From Pythium myriotylum (taxonomy: Eukaryota > Oomycota > Peronosporomycetes > Pythiales > Pythiaceae), in contig JALJCQ010000012.1 of the NCBI GenBank assembly GCA_023091665.1, positions 1,922,001 through 1,986,000 on the forward strand: a stretch of 64,000 nt of DNA. The letters run 5' to 3'. The notes beneath the pieces are model-generated. The model was not told the origin of the DNA, did not search any database, and worked only from the letters and a program-made list of their open reading frames with translations. How positions within the stretch are numbered: position 1 is the first letter of the stretch; every line of letters starts with the position of its first letter. Positions 1 through 10,457 of this stretch are shown here, one piece after another. The position numbers and the translations under genes were made by a program.

Positions 1-550
1 GCGACCCGAAGTGTTTGTCGTGCTGCGTGACGTAGGCCACGAACTGCGCCAAGTGGTGGGTGAGCTCTCCCTGGGGCTTGCCGTTGTACGTGATCTCTCC
101 CTGGACGTGGATTTGCTTGGTCACAGGGAAGCGGCCACTGAGCATCTTGAGCAGCGACGACTTGCCGGATCCGGGCTGGCCCAGCACGAGGGTCATGGTG
201 CCTGGGCGCAGGACGCCGCTGATCTCATGGAGGATCTGCTTCTGGACGACGCTCTTCTTGGCGCGTAGACCGCGTAGCATCTTGAGGGCTTCGTTGGGCA
301 GCGTCGGGAGGTGCTGCGTGGCCGCGTCGTCGTCCTTGACGCGGACAGTCGTGTCGGCGCTGATAGCGAGATCACGGAAGCGGATTTCCATCCGGGGCAT
401 GGCGCGGCCCAGCGCCGTCTCCATGCGAGAGGCCACGTGTGAGTGGAGACTCTGCGGGCCGCCGCTCGTGAGCAGCGACAGCGCCGATTCAGCCTCAACG
501 TCGTCCAGCACCACAACCTCGGCGTCCTCGTCTTTTGTTGCTCGTTGCAT
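1..550 (-). CDS. PDR-type ABCG transporter, N-terminal part (runs off window)
   Basis: The visible 183 codons begin at an ATG at 550 and run off the left edge. They show the N-terminal layout of a full-size PDR/ABCG exporter. A short acidic leader comes first, then the basic 'LRAKKSVVQKQILHEISG' segment before the first nucleotide-binding domain. The Walker A motif GQPGSGKSSLLKML follows, and then the 'EITYNGKPQ ... AYVTQHDKHFG' stretch with the Q-loop. In this family two NBD-TM halves export xenobiotics or lipids across the plasma membrane. No intron is visible. The upstream neighbour is a divergent phosphatase gene. Family assignment is firm; the substrate cannot be read from this fragment. 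Confidence 0.93.
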   Translation of the reverse strand, partial: MQRATKDEDAEVVVLDDVEAESALSLLTSGGPQSLHSHVASRMETALGRAMPRMEIRFRDLAISADTTVRVKDDDAATQHLPTLPNEALKMLRGLRAKKSVVQKQILHEISGVLRPGTMTLVLGQPGSGKSSLLKMLSGRFPVTKQIHVQGEITYNGKPQGELTHHLAQFVAYVTQHDKHFGS

Positions 551-1106
551 CTCTCGGTTAATCGCGGAATGTCAATCCTTTTCTTTCTTCCAAAGTCGAC
601 GGTTTGCGAATCTACAGAGATGCAGCCGAGAGTTCACGTATATGCATTCCGACGTACACACATCCCGGCGTTCTCGTCCTCGCATCGGCGGCGTGAAGAT
701 CGTCGTTGGCGTCATCATCTTCCTTTCGACCATCCTCCACGGACGTCGAAGAAGCTGTTCTGATCAACCGATTACCTGTCCAAGACGATTGAAAACATAT
801 CCAAGTCATTGTGAACGAATGATATGAAAACATATACCCTGTAGATAGTGCTTTCGTTGAAGGCAAACAATGCGCCTGCTTTCGTTTCAATGTTGAAGTT
901 GGAAACACACAGGATTGTGGCAGAAGCTCATCTAAATCAATACATCCTCCTCAGATTGTGGCAGCGCTCATCTCCGATCTTCAATCCGCTGACCACTCTC
1001 CCCGAGCTTCCCAAATTTCCACTTTTCGTCTCCTCACATTTCCAGTTAGAATAACGTGTTGTTACAAACCTCCCAGCGTGCTTCCTTCCTTCAATCCATT
1101 GCCAGC
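551..1106. promoter_or_regulatory. Divergent intergenic region between PDR transporter and phosphatase genes
   Basis: This gene-free stretch of about 556 bp separates two divergent start codons and should hold both promoters. I found no exact TCAYTYY initiator in either orientation. The closest are pyrimidine-rich strings near 1000-1055 (ACCACTCTCC, TCACATTTCC). ORFs here lack coding character. Confidence 0.4.
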
Positions 1107-2106
1107 ATGGGCGACGACGCGGCGCCGAGCCACGTGATCGACCACGTCTTCCTGGGCTCCAAGGCCCACGCGCGCGACCGCGAGCAGCTGCGTCGTCTGC
1201 GCATCACGCACATCCTCAACGTACGCGCGCGGTCCCGCGGCCGCTTGTCTCGCGGGGGAGGGGGAGACTCACTCGTCTCATGTCCGTAGGTCACGCCCAC
1301 CAAGAAGCTCGACCCGGTCGCCGGCGTGCCCAACTTCTTCGAGAAGGACAAGAGCTTCGAGTACCGACGGTGCCCGCTCTTCGACAACAAGGCCGAGGAC
1401 ATCTCGGGCGCGCTCGAAGGATGCGTGGCGTTCATTGACCGCGCCAAGTTCTATGGTGAGTGAGGCCACTCGCGCGCGATTGGCTTGGTGCTGGGAACTA
1501 GAGCTCTAACGACTGTGTTGCCAAGCGGCGCTCTATGGCATTTCGTGACCATGCTCAGGTCGTGTGTTTGTGCATTGCAGCAAGGGAGTGAGCCGATCGG
1601 TGTCGATCGTCATCGCGTACCTCATCAAGTTCCACGAGATGACCTACGAAGACGCCCTCGCACTCGTCCAGTCCAAGCGAAGTATCGCGCAACCGAACCC
1701 GAGCTTCGAGAGGCAGCTCAGAGCGTACTCAGATCGCATGGAGCGGTTGCGCAAGCGGAAGGTCAAGGCCAGCGGTGAAAGCGCTGCGCAAACCGTGGCA
1801 GGACCAAGCGCGCGACCAGCAGCCTCAGCCGCGTCTATTGGCCCCCAGCTTCCGTCAAAATCGACGAATCCTCGCGATGAACCGAATAGTGAATCCGATG
1901 TGCAAGATAGTAAGTCTATTGGGGGTGCAGAAAGCGAGTTGGGGGACTCAAACATGTCGATTGGTCCTGCGCTTCCCCCCGGCTTCAACAAGAGGAAGTT
2001 GGACAATCCAGAAACTCTATCGGAGCCAGGGACAAGTCGTAAGAAGCACGCAAATGCTGCTATTGGCTCTACTCATGCCACCGAGACCGACAGCTCGGAT
2101 AATTGA
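1107..2106 (+). CDS. Dual-specificity protein phosphatase, three exons
   Basis: Predicted exons are 1107-1220, 1290-1455 and 1559-2106, giving 275 aa. The fold begins with 'IDHVFLGSKAHARD', the usual start of a DSP domain. The general-acid loop contains PLFDNKAEDI with its Asp. The P-loop is HCSKGVSRS, matching HCxxGxxRS with catalytic Cys and Arg present, so it is probably active on phospho-Ser/Thr/Tyr. The second intron splits the Gly codon just before the signature, and joining restores 'YGRVFVHC'. After the domain (about residue 165) comes a basic stretch and a low-complexity Ser/Pro-rich tail, probably disordered, with 'IGPQLPS' and 'IGPALPP' repeats. No targeting domain is seen, so the substrate is unknown. 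Confidence 0.9.
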
Positions 2107-2389
2107 ATGCGTCCAGAGGCATCTAGAGTCGCTGGTATAGTTACAATCGGTGTGTTGCATTAATGGAGTGAGATGGATGACACCGCGCGAATAAATAGTC
2201 TCGTTGGAATGTACAGGTATCAAACTCCATCCCCATGGATGATGTCGCCGCAAACAAATACTATCGGATCAGGTGAAACGCCTTTTCGTTCTCACGACCT
2301 TTTGGATACTCAGTTCGCTGTCGAAAGCTCGCAGACCCAGCAGACGACGAAGAAACACTATCTCCGAGTTGGGCTGTGTCATGTCTTAA

Positions 2390-5300
2390 ATGGGAGGCCG
2401 CTTCTCGCACGTTCATTATCGAGCCCAAGACGTAGTTGTTGTTCCGCATTTCCAACTTCTCACCCAAGTATGGGGACTAACCGAGATCGAGCTTCTTTCG
2501 CACAAGTTGCGTCGCATTTCGTTCAATTTCTGCCTCACAAACGACCAGTTCTCTGAATGGCTAGCGCTTCACCACAGCATGACTGCCAGCTTGTTTCACG
2601 GGATGCTACAGAAGTGGTTCATGACATTCAAAAACACCAAGACAAGCACAGTCGTCAACGGCCTTGAGGTTCTCAGTGCACTAGCTATTGCCAGTGCTGA
2701 CGGCCGCTTGGTAGACAAGCTCGGCGCAATTTTCGATATTTTTGACTTCGATGAAAGCCAACTGATAACTTTTGATGAGTTGAACATCTTGATCAAGTCC
2801 GTCGTGCGAGGGTTGTCGAAACTGACCGTTGGACTCGGCCCTCGGCTTGTGATGATCTGCCCTATGGCGGAAGTAAGTGCCCTTGCGCAGCAATGCTTCC
2901 GACATTGTGACCTCGAAGAAGAGGACGATCTCCCACGAGAAAGATTCATTAGGTGGGTTAAACAAACGCCAAAGCTGGTCAACCTGATGCGATGCTTTGT
3001 GCGGCGCGAGTTCATCACAGACGAAGAAGCTGCGACCATGATTCAGCGATGTGCTCGTGGAATGCAAGGACGAAAAATTGCCGCTGAGATCCGGTTAACT
3101 AAACAACTTGAGTTGGAGAATGAGGTCCAGCAAGCCGCTCAGACGATTCAAGAGGCAGTAGTTACACGAAGGAAGAGACGTGACTCGATGCGGCAAATGA
3201 AGATCGAGAAGTTTGCGCATCACGGTGCCCTCTACTCGTTCGGTTCCAATGAAAGAGCCCAACTTGGTCACGCATCGCTCGAAATCGCAAAGGAGGAAGC
3301 TCACGCAGCCCCACTTCTTGTGACGTTCTTTAAGAACAATGAACTCCGGGTGGTAGATGGGTCGCTCAGTAGCGTTCACGCAGCTGTAGTCGCATCAAAC
3401 GGGGATATTTTCACGTGGGGATGCGGAGTTCCGGGCTCCTTCGGATACCTTTCCCGGCGACACGAAGAAGAAGGCAGTAACACAGCGCATGTTATCCGAA
3501 AGTCTCCAACGCGAGTTCAGGACGTCGAAGATACAACAATCGCTTCTTGTGCACTCGGGAATCATCATACAGTCGCTCTTAGTGAGAGTGGCGTTGTGTA
3601 CACATGGGGTTCCGGCTCATTCGGTCAGCTTGGCCACGGTGATTTCTGTACCGACAGCCATGACATTTTCATGCAGCAGTTCGATCAACACACAGGCAAA
3701 GAATATCCGTTCATCGATTTGCCTCTACAGATTGATCGTAGTTTCTTCGAAGAGATGCGTGTGCTTCAGATCGCCTGCGGCTATTACTTTACTGTTGCAC
3801 TATGTGAAGATGGAAGTATCTTTACGTGGGGTGAAGGATCAGACGGACAATTAGGACTTGGCTACAGCGACCACTTCCAAGTTGGTTTTCTTGATGCACA
3901 TATCCACGGGAGCAGCTTTGTTTACATGCATTCGCCAACACGAGTTAACGACTTGAAGGAACCCATCGGAAGTATAGCTGTTGGTGGAAATCACGTCTTC
4001 GCAGTCGCCCGGGACCGAAAAAACGTCTACGAGTGGGGAGCTTGGCATAGACGAGGTGGAGATACACAAGAGTCAACGTTCACTCCACAAGTAAATGACC
4101 ACTTGAGCAGTTTGGGAGTCTCAAGCATTGCGTGTGGCATGGAGCATTCGCTAGCAATCGCTTCGCGCGTTCAGTTCACGTTGTCAATCGAAGGTCGGGA
4201 GAGAGCGATCACACATATCGATGCGTTTGGATTGTGCGCGAACTTTGGGGCCATGCCCGTGAGTTTGATTCGCACCCTTTCGGGTTCGCTGTTCATGTAT
4301 GGCGGTAGTTGCTCAGCCGCTCCAACGACAAGACCAACTGGTGCTACTTCGCGCGGCGAAATGTCGGGTAGTGCTGTTTCTGCAATGCTGACGTCAACTG
4401 TGTTCGAACGCAAAGAGTCGCACATCAAATCCAGTTTATCCGGGTGCACTGGGAAAGTCGTATTTCTCGAGCGCAGTATGTGGACTGGATTCTGGATCAT
4501 AATGCCAATGACAACTGGCTCGAGTGCTCCTGCGTCACCGTACGCGAAGACACTGTTAGAAGTCCCAAGCGTGCCGGCGGCATTCGGACCCCAGCTCACC
4601 GAAACGGGTATCACTACGAAAGTTTGGTATTCACCTGAGAAACTTCAATCGCTTCGACTGTACGTTCGGCCAGATGAGATTGTTGGGCGAATCGTCGTAC
4701 TGGAATTTGATGCAGAGGACATCACATTCGAGTCAGATGATCTTGAACTCAGCGCAATGATCACACTCATCATGATCTCTCTTGTTGAGAAAGTCAAAGA
4801 TGCCCAAGAATGTGGTGCAGCCGCTGTGATTATTATCTTTGACTTCATTGATGCCGACGCGTTCCCACTCGAGGCCGCGGAGGATGAGGATTTTGAGTTC
4901 ACAATTCCTGTGGTAATGGTAAAAAAAGCGGTCCATGGTGAACTTATACTAGAGCAGATCGTCGCTCCAGTATCAAAAAGTACCTATGCTTCATTGTGCC
5001 AGAGGGAGGATATCCTTAGCAAGCAGGTTTGTATTTCATCTGACAATATGTTGCGCGGGAAGTGTATCTGAAGATTGCCTTTTGGTTGGGTGTGAGTAGA
5101 TTTTGACAGCGCAGAAGAACGGGGCCAAGGCCGTTGTGCTAGCACAGAATCGTGTTGAACAGCATCCTGTCCGGGTACTTTGTGACTTTCACCGATGAAA
5201 GTAAAGCTGCTTTGTTGCTAATCACTTCATGTAAATGCCCTAGTTGCGCAAGTCGATCTTCGAGGTTGGGACAGCAAAGGCTTCGGAAGCAGCCGGTGTC

Positions 5301-5932
5301 AAGATCCCCGTAGTTATGGTTTCGTTCGAGACTGGAGAGAGGATCAAGGACGCCATGGGAGGCGTGAATATCGACGACACTGTTGCCGAACTTGGTCTCG
5401 GTGGTCCGGGACTGCTGTATGCGTGGGGTTATGGGGAAAATGGCCGGCTCGGCCTCGGTGATATCGAGAACGAAGCAGTCTTCGAGACGGGATTTGACGG
5501 CGCGCGGCAAACGCATTACCAATTCGTTGCGAGAGCAGAAGTCGTGCAGGCGCTCTTCTACAGGCAGATCGTCCACGTCGCCTGCGGCGAAGAGCATTCG
5601 GCTGCGGTGTCAGGTATGCAAGCCTTCGGTCGTCAGGGTGACAAAGTGCTGATACATGTGTGTAATGATTTGTCTACCCAGCGGAAGGCACTTTGTATAC
5701 TTGGGGTAGCGGCCGCAACGGGAAGCTGGGCAACGGCGGCGAGCACGACGAGCTCACGCCGTATCCGGTCGAGGCGCTGGCCTCCGTGCGCGTCGCCAAG
5801 GCCGTCTGCGGCCCCCAGCAAACGGTGAGCAGTGTCGGTGCCGCCTTTCTCACCGCTGCTTCCATTTCTCTCACCTTGTTTTGGCACCAGTTTGCCATCA
5901 CGCACCTACCTTCGGTAACTGTCCCCAAATGA
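2390..5932 (+). CDS. EF-hand/IQ/RCC1-repeat protein with PA-like insert
   Basis: Predicted exons are 2390-5026, 5100-5174, 5244-5613, 5682-5824 and 5891-5932; phases agree and give 1,088 aa. The ATG at 2390 gives MGGRFS, a fit to the N-myristoylation pattern MGxxxS. In order: an EF-hand loop (DFDESQLITFDE, near residue 120), an IQ motif (IQRCARGMQGRK), then RCC1 blade repeats from about residue 285 ('LYSFGSNERAQLGH', 'VYTWGSGSFGQLGHGD', 'IFTWGEGSDGQLGLGY'). A beta-rich part and a PA-like segment (about 790-960, with 'AAAVIIIFDF' and 'NGAKAVVLAQN') interrupt the blades. They resume with 'YAWGYGENGRLGLGD' and 'YTWGSGRNGKLGNGG'. The last intron is 66 nt, so readthrough stays in frame; splicing gives the RCC1-like 'CGPQQTFAIT'. 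It is probably a Ca2+-responsive scaffold; the partner is unknown. Confidence 0.82.
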
Positions 5933-6075
5933 GGAACCTTTTTCGGGACAACTTTCCGTGTGGTATCCGAGTGATGGTCTTTGGAGAGTGATGGTCTCTG
6001 ACTCCCCTTCGCCCCTCGCGCGAGTGCCCACCCTCCACTTCCGGAAACCACCCAATCTCCTGGATCAAGAGCACC

Positions 6076-8853
6076 ATGGCGCGCGGCAAGAAGAAGGGGC
6101 GACGCGGCGACGACTCGTCCGACGACGACGCGCCGGCGGCGGCCGTGGCGGCGGACGGAGGCAAGAAGGGCAAGGAGGCCAAGGAGAAGGCGCCCGCCGT
6201 CGAGGCCGAGGCGGCCGCCGATCCCTACGAGCAAGTGGCCGCGAGCGTCGGCAAGAAGAAGAACAAGAAGGACAAGAAGAAGGGCAACCGCTTCGCGGCG
6301 AGTGACGACGACGAGGACGAGCCCGAGGTCGCCAAGCACGAGGACGACGACGAGGACGAAGAGGCCGATCCGTACGCGCAGGTCGCGGCGAGCGTGAGCG
6401 CCAAGAAGAACAAGAAGAAGGACAAGAAGAAGGTGGCGTTCTCGGCCAAGGTCGAGGAGCAGGAGGAAGAGGAGGAACAGCAGGAAGAGGAGGAAGTGGA
6501 CCCGTACGAGCAGGTCGCGAACGCCAAGAAGAGCAAGAAGAAGGACAAGAAGGGCAAGAAGCAGGCGTTTGTGTTCTCGGAGAGCGAGGAGGAAGAGGAA
6601 CAGCAGGAGGAGGAAGAAGAGCAGAAGGAGGAGGAAGAAGAAGAGGAGGTCGTGGTCGTCGAGGAGCCCAAGGACAAGAAGAAGAAAAAGTCCAAGAAGG
6701 AGGCGGAGGTGGCCGAGACACCGGCCGCCGACGACAAGAAGAAGAAGAGCAAGAAGAAGAAGATTGCGACCGATTTGTTCTTCGACCCTGATCCGGAGGA
6801 GGCCGAGGAGCAGCAGGAAGAGGCCTCCGACAAGAAGGAGAAGAAGAAAAAGAAGAAGAAGCTGCCATTCGACGAGGATGGCGACGGGGATGATGCCGAG
6901 GAGGATATTAAGGAAAAGAAGAAGAAGAAGGAGAAGGAAGGCAAGCGTCTGAGTAACAAGGACCGTAAGCGTCTCAAGGAGGAGCAGGAGCGCCTTGAGC
7001 GTGAAGAGGAGTACCACCGCGCCGCCAACCCGCTTGATGGCCAGCAGTTCGCTGTGTCCCAGCAGGCTTTCACGGAAGATTCGACGTGGGAAAACGCCAC
7101 CGATATCCACATTGAAAACTTCACGATCAACGCCCACAACAAAGTGCTCTTTGAGAATGCCTCGCTGCATATCAATGCTGGTGCAAAGTACGGTCTTGTT
7201 GGTCCCAACGGTCAGGGTAAAACCACGTTGCTCAAGATGATTGCGCTCGGTGAACTGAAGATCCCTCCGAAGATCGACTGCTTGTACGTCGAACAGGAAG
7301 TTGTCGCCGACGAAACTCGCGCCGTGGATGCGGTGTTGAAGGCCGATGCGGAGCGATGGGCGCTGCTCGAAGAAGAGAAGTTCCTTCTTGCTGAGCTTGA
7401 GACCAAGCAGGACCCTGCGCTAGATGAGCGTCTTAACGAAGTGTACGAGCAGCTATCAACCATGAACGCATCCGCTGCAGAAGCTCGTGCTCGTCGTATC
7501 CTTCACGGTCTCGGTTTTGATCCAGATATGCAAGAGAAGGCCACGAAAGACTTCTCTGGTGGTTGGCGAATGCGTATCTCGCTCGCGAAGGCGCTGTATG
7601 TCGAACCAACACTCTTGATGCTTGATGAACCGACCAACCACTTGGATCTGAACGCTGTCATTTGGCTTGATGATTACCTGCAAAAGTGGAAGAAGACCTT
7701 GCTTGTCGTATCGCACGATGCTGACTTCCTCAACAGCGTGTGTACGGAGGTGCTCCACTTGGAAAACCGCAAGATCGTGCACTACAAGGGTAACTACGAT
7801 ACGTTCCGTGACATGGAGAAGACGAAGCGAAAGCAGGCCGAGAAGGCGTGGGAGAAGCAGCAGAAGCAGCTCAAGAACCTTAAGGCCTCTGGCAACTCGT
7901 CGAAGAAGGCGACGGAGATTGTCAAGAAGAAGCGTGAGCCGGGAGCCCGCTCTTCAAAGACTAAGACGCTTGCCGACGAACAGAGCAAGGCCGAGGCTGG
8001 GCCTCAACAGCTCTTGGAGCGACCGAAGGAGTACCTTGTCAAATTCAGCTTTCCTGAGACGACGTACGTGCCACCCCCAATTCTTGAGGTGCGCGAGTCG
8101 AGCTTCCGTTACGGTGACGGCCCATACCTGTTCAAGAACGTGGATTTCGGTATCGATACGAAGTCTCGTGTGTGTATTGTCGGTCCTAACGGTGTGGGTA
8201 AGTCTACGTTGCTGAAGATGATCACTGGCGAAGTGCGCGTTGTGGAAGGCGAGGTTCGACGCAACCCGCGTGTCCGCATCGGTGTGTACAACCAGCACTT
8301 CGTTGACAAGTTGCCGATGGGTGAGACGCCAGTCGAGTACTTGCGCCGCCTTTTCCAGAATGAGACTTATCAGAGTGTACGCAACCTGTTGGGTAAGGTC
8401 GGTCTCGAGGGCCATGCCCACGAGATCAAGAACCGTCAGCTCTCAGGTGGCCAGAAGGCTCGTGTCGTCATCGCTGAGTTGGTGCTGATGCAGCCCCACA
8501 TTCTGATCCTCGATGAACCGACAAACAACCTGGATATCGAGTCGATCGACGCGCTTTGCGATGCTATCCGCGAGTACGATGGTGGTGTGGTTATCGTGAC
8601 CCACGACGCCCGTCTCATCGAGACCACCGAGTGTATCCTGTGGGTTGTGGGCGACCAGGACGTTGTCGAGTACGACGGCACGTTCGAGCAGTACCGACAG
8701 TCGATCCTGGATGAGCTTGCCAAGCGGGCCGTTGTGGAAGAGGAGCGATTAAAGGAGAACGCCGCCAAAAAGGCGGAGGCCCGTGCCGCCAAGCTCGGTG
8801 CAAAGAATGCTGCCATCGCGGCGGCCGCGGCCGAGCAAACCAGTGCAGAGTAG
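6076..8853 (+). CDS. ABCF-type twin-ATPase (ABC50/GCN20-like translation factor)
   Basis: This is a single-exon gene of 925 aa. Residues 1-330 are a Lys/Glu-rich, probably disordered extension holding three copies of a 'DPYEQVAAS + Lys cluster' unit. Two ABC domains follow. The first has Walker A GPNGQGKTTLLK, signature FSGGWRMRISLAKAL and Walker B LLMLDEPTNHLDL. The second has GPNGVGKSTLLK, LSGGQKARVVIAEL and ILILDEPTNNLDIES. The charged linker between them starts 'KTKRKQAEKAWEKQQKQLK'. There are no membrane segments, as expected for ABCF proteins, which act on ribosomes. The long charged N-terminus is most like animal ABCF1 (ABC50), which binds eIF2; that specific role is inference. The pyrimidine-rich stretch at about 6030-6040 resembles an initiator. 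Confidence 0.93.
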   Translation: MARGKKKGRRGDDSSDDDAPAAAVAADGGKKGKEAKEKAPAVEAEAAADPYEQVAASVGKKKNKKDKKKGNRFAASDDDEDEPEVAKHEDDDEDEEADPYAQVAASVSAKKNKKKDKKKVAFSAKVEEQEEEEEQQEEEEVDPYEQVANAKKSKKKDKKGKKQAFVFSESEEEEEQQEEEEEQKEEEEEEEVVVVEEPKDKKKKKSKKEAEVAETPAADDKKKKSKKKKIATDLFFDPDPEEAEEQQEEASDKKEKKKKKKKLPFDEDGDGDDAEEDIKEKKKKKEKEGKRLSNKDRKRLKEEQERLEREEEYHRAANPLDGQQFAVSQQAFTEDSTWENATDIHIENFTINAHNKVLFENASLHINAGAKYGLVGPNGQGKTTLLKMIALGELKIPPKIDCLYVEQEVVADETRAVDAVLKADAERWALLEEEKFLLAELETKQDPALDERLNEVYEQLSTMNASAAEARARRILHGLGFDPDMQEKATKDFSGGWRMRISLAKALYVEPTLLMLDEPTNHLDLNAVIWLDDYLQKWKKTLLVVSHDADFLNSVCTEVLHLENRKIVHYKGNYDTFRDMEKTKRKQAEKAWEKQQKQLKNLKASGNSSKKATEIVKKKREPGARSSKTKTLADEQSKAEAGPQQLLERPKEYLVKFSFPETTYVPPPILEVRESSFRYGDGPYLFKNVDFGIDTKSRVCIVGPNGVGKSTLLKMITGEVRVVEGEVRRNPRVRIGVYNQHFVDKLPMGETPVEYLRRLFQNETYQSVRNLLGKVGLEGHAHEIKNRQLSGGQKARVVIAELVLMQPHILILDEPTNNLDIESIDALCDAIREYDGGVVIVTHDARLIETTECILWVVGDQDVVEYDGTFEQYRQSILDELAKRAVVEEERLKENAAKKAEARAAKLGAKNAAIAAAAAEQTSAE

Positions 8854-9221
8854 AGACCCTTCTATACACAAGCAACTCCATCAAATGCATTTTGTCAACT
8901 TGAAGAGTCACATGGAGATTGGCGGGACATTTTGCCTACGTTGCACAGTGACATCTCCCTCGCGCGAGCGCAGCCACTTGACCTCCTATCGCTGACACCC
9001 TCGTACAAAAAATACTTCGAAGCCGATAGCGCCATCATAGTGGACCATTCCACGTTTAACGACCTGTATAATATAGTTCTACTTTCAAACATCATACTGT
9101 TTTGGGCGTCTAGGGTTAAAACCGCTTTGCGCGGATGTGATTGGCTGATAGGCGGTTCGCAGTGGCTGGACCGAATTGGTTGGTTCTCCGGTAGCTCCTC
9201 GCCTTCCGCTCATGGGCGGCC

Positions 9222-9228
9222 TCATTCC
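9222..9228 (+). promoter_or_regulatory. Oomycete-type initiator element (TCATTCC)
   Basis: TCATTCC matches the oomycete Inr consensus TCAYTYY. It lies 43 bp upstream of the eS24 start codon, a normal 5' leader length. The rest of 8854-9270 has no supportable gene. Confidence 0.6.
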
Positions 9229-9270
9229 CCGTGCCAGTGAAGCTCCCGCAGAACTTCTCAAGTAGTAAAC

Positions 9271-9510
9271 ATGTCTGATAAGGTGCCAGTGACCGTCCGC
9301 ACGCGCAAGTTCCTGCGCAATGCGCTCCTCGCGCGTCGTCAGATGGTGCGTCGCCCACGCGCTGGAGCCCCGGAACGCCCGAGATCTAAAGGCTACTGTG
9401 TCTATCGATAGCTCGTCGAGGTGATCCACCCGGGCCGCCCGAACGTCCCCAAGGCTGAGCTCCAGGAGAAGATCGCCAAGGTGCGTAGCAACCCACTGAG
9501 CGAGCGAGCG

Positions 9511-9542
<32 letters not shown>

Positions 9543-10243
9543 TTGCCGGCGCCGACGCGAGTGGAGCGAGCCATCGCCACGAGCGGATCTTCGACTGCGC
9601 GACGTCTGCACTATTTGTGGTTGTCAGCGAGACCCCGCGCCCGTCGTTGTGGTTTCCAGTCGGATTCGTGAGTGGAGAGCCGACGCTGGCTAGATATAGT
9701 GGCGCCGTCGCCGCGCAGTCCAACTGCGTCCCGAACAGACTGTTTAACGCGCGTGTCGGCACCAACGTCTACAGTTTCAGCGTCGTTCGCGTCGTCTGAA
9801 CGCCCTGCAGTCGGCGTATCCGTCGCGAAGTCTGCGCGTGTGATTGCTACTTGTCGCTTCGAATTTTTCCGTCTACTGCTACCTCTATCTCTATCTCTCC
9901 CTCGTTCTCGCTCGTTCTTAGAGACCATGCGACCGAAGGATGCTCATAATTGTTGCGTTGACGTTTGCAGATGTACAAGGTCAAGGACACCACCACCGTG
10001 TTCCTCTACGGTTTCCGCACGGCCTTCGGTGGCGGCAAGAGCTCGGGCTTCTGCCTCATCTACGACTCGATCAACGACGCCAAGCGTTTCGAGCCGAAGC
10101 ACCGCCTCGTGCGCCAGGGTCTCGCCGAGAAGGTTGAGACCTCGCGTAAGCAGATCAAGGAGTCGAAGAACCGTGCCCTGAAGCAGCCGCGCGGTGTTGG
10201 CCGCCGTATCGCTCGCCACCGTGCCAACAAGGCCAGCAAGTAA
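9271..10243 (+). CDS. RPS24: Small-subunit ribosomal protein eS24
   Basis: Exons are 9271-9345, 9412-9480 and 9971-10243, giving 138 aa, close to the family length. The conserved features are '[19 protein letters not shown]', then '[19 protein letters not shown]', '[20 protein letters not shown]' and '[14 protein letters not shown]', with a Lys/Arg-rich tail. It is a structural component of the cytosolic 40S subunit. Intron 2 (9481-9970) is 490 nt, several times longer than most introns here, and contains a GA tract and a CT-rich stretch. The start codon lies 43 bp below an oomycete initiator element. An AATAAA-like signal (10303-10310) follows the stop. Confidence 0.96.
9514..9541 (+). repeat. 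GA dinucleotide microsatellite in eS24 intron 2
   Basis: About 13 AG units lie just inside the 5' end of the long intron. A CT-rich stretch near 9885-9920 could pair imperfectly with it. Confidence 0.9.
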
Positions 10244-10457
10244 GCTCGGCAAATGAGCAGTCCTCTCGACGGCGGATCTTAGTTTGGGGAATTGCTGTGA
10301 AGCAAATAAACAGTCACTGTTTACTCACTCAGACAAACCAAGGCGCCTTGACTGGGTTCTCGTATTGTGCTTAGTATGTGCGTATCAGCAGAAGCGATGG
10401 GCGCCGTCTCGACGTTGAAGATGCAAGGTATACTTTCATATCATATTTCTGGAGAAG
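10244..10457. other. Convergent intergenic region after eS24
   Basis: This holds the 3' ends of eS24 (+) and the CaaX protein gene (-). I see nothing else in it. Confidence 0.6.

Noticed and set aside
5674..7208. Long minus-strand ORFs opposite the ABCF N-terminus
   Set aside because: They are poly-Leu or poly-Ser shadows of the GAG/AAG-rich sense sequence.
9481..9970. Box C/D snoRNA inside the eS24 intron
   Set aside because: No clear C box (RTGATGA) paired with a D box was found by eye; a few CTGA strings alone are not evidence.
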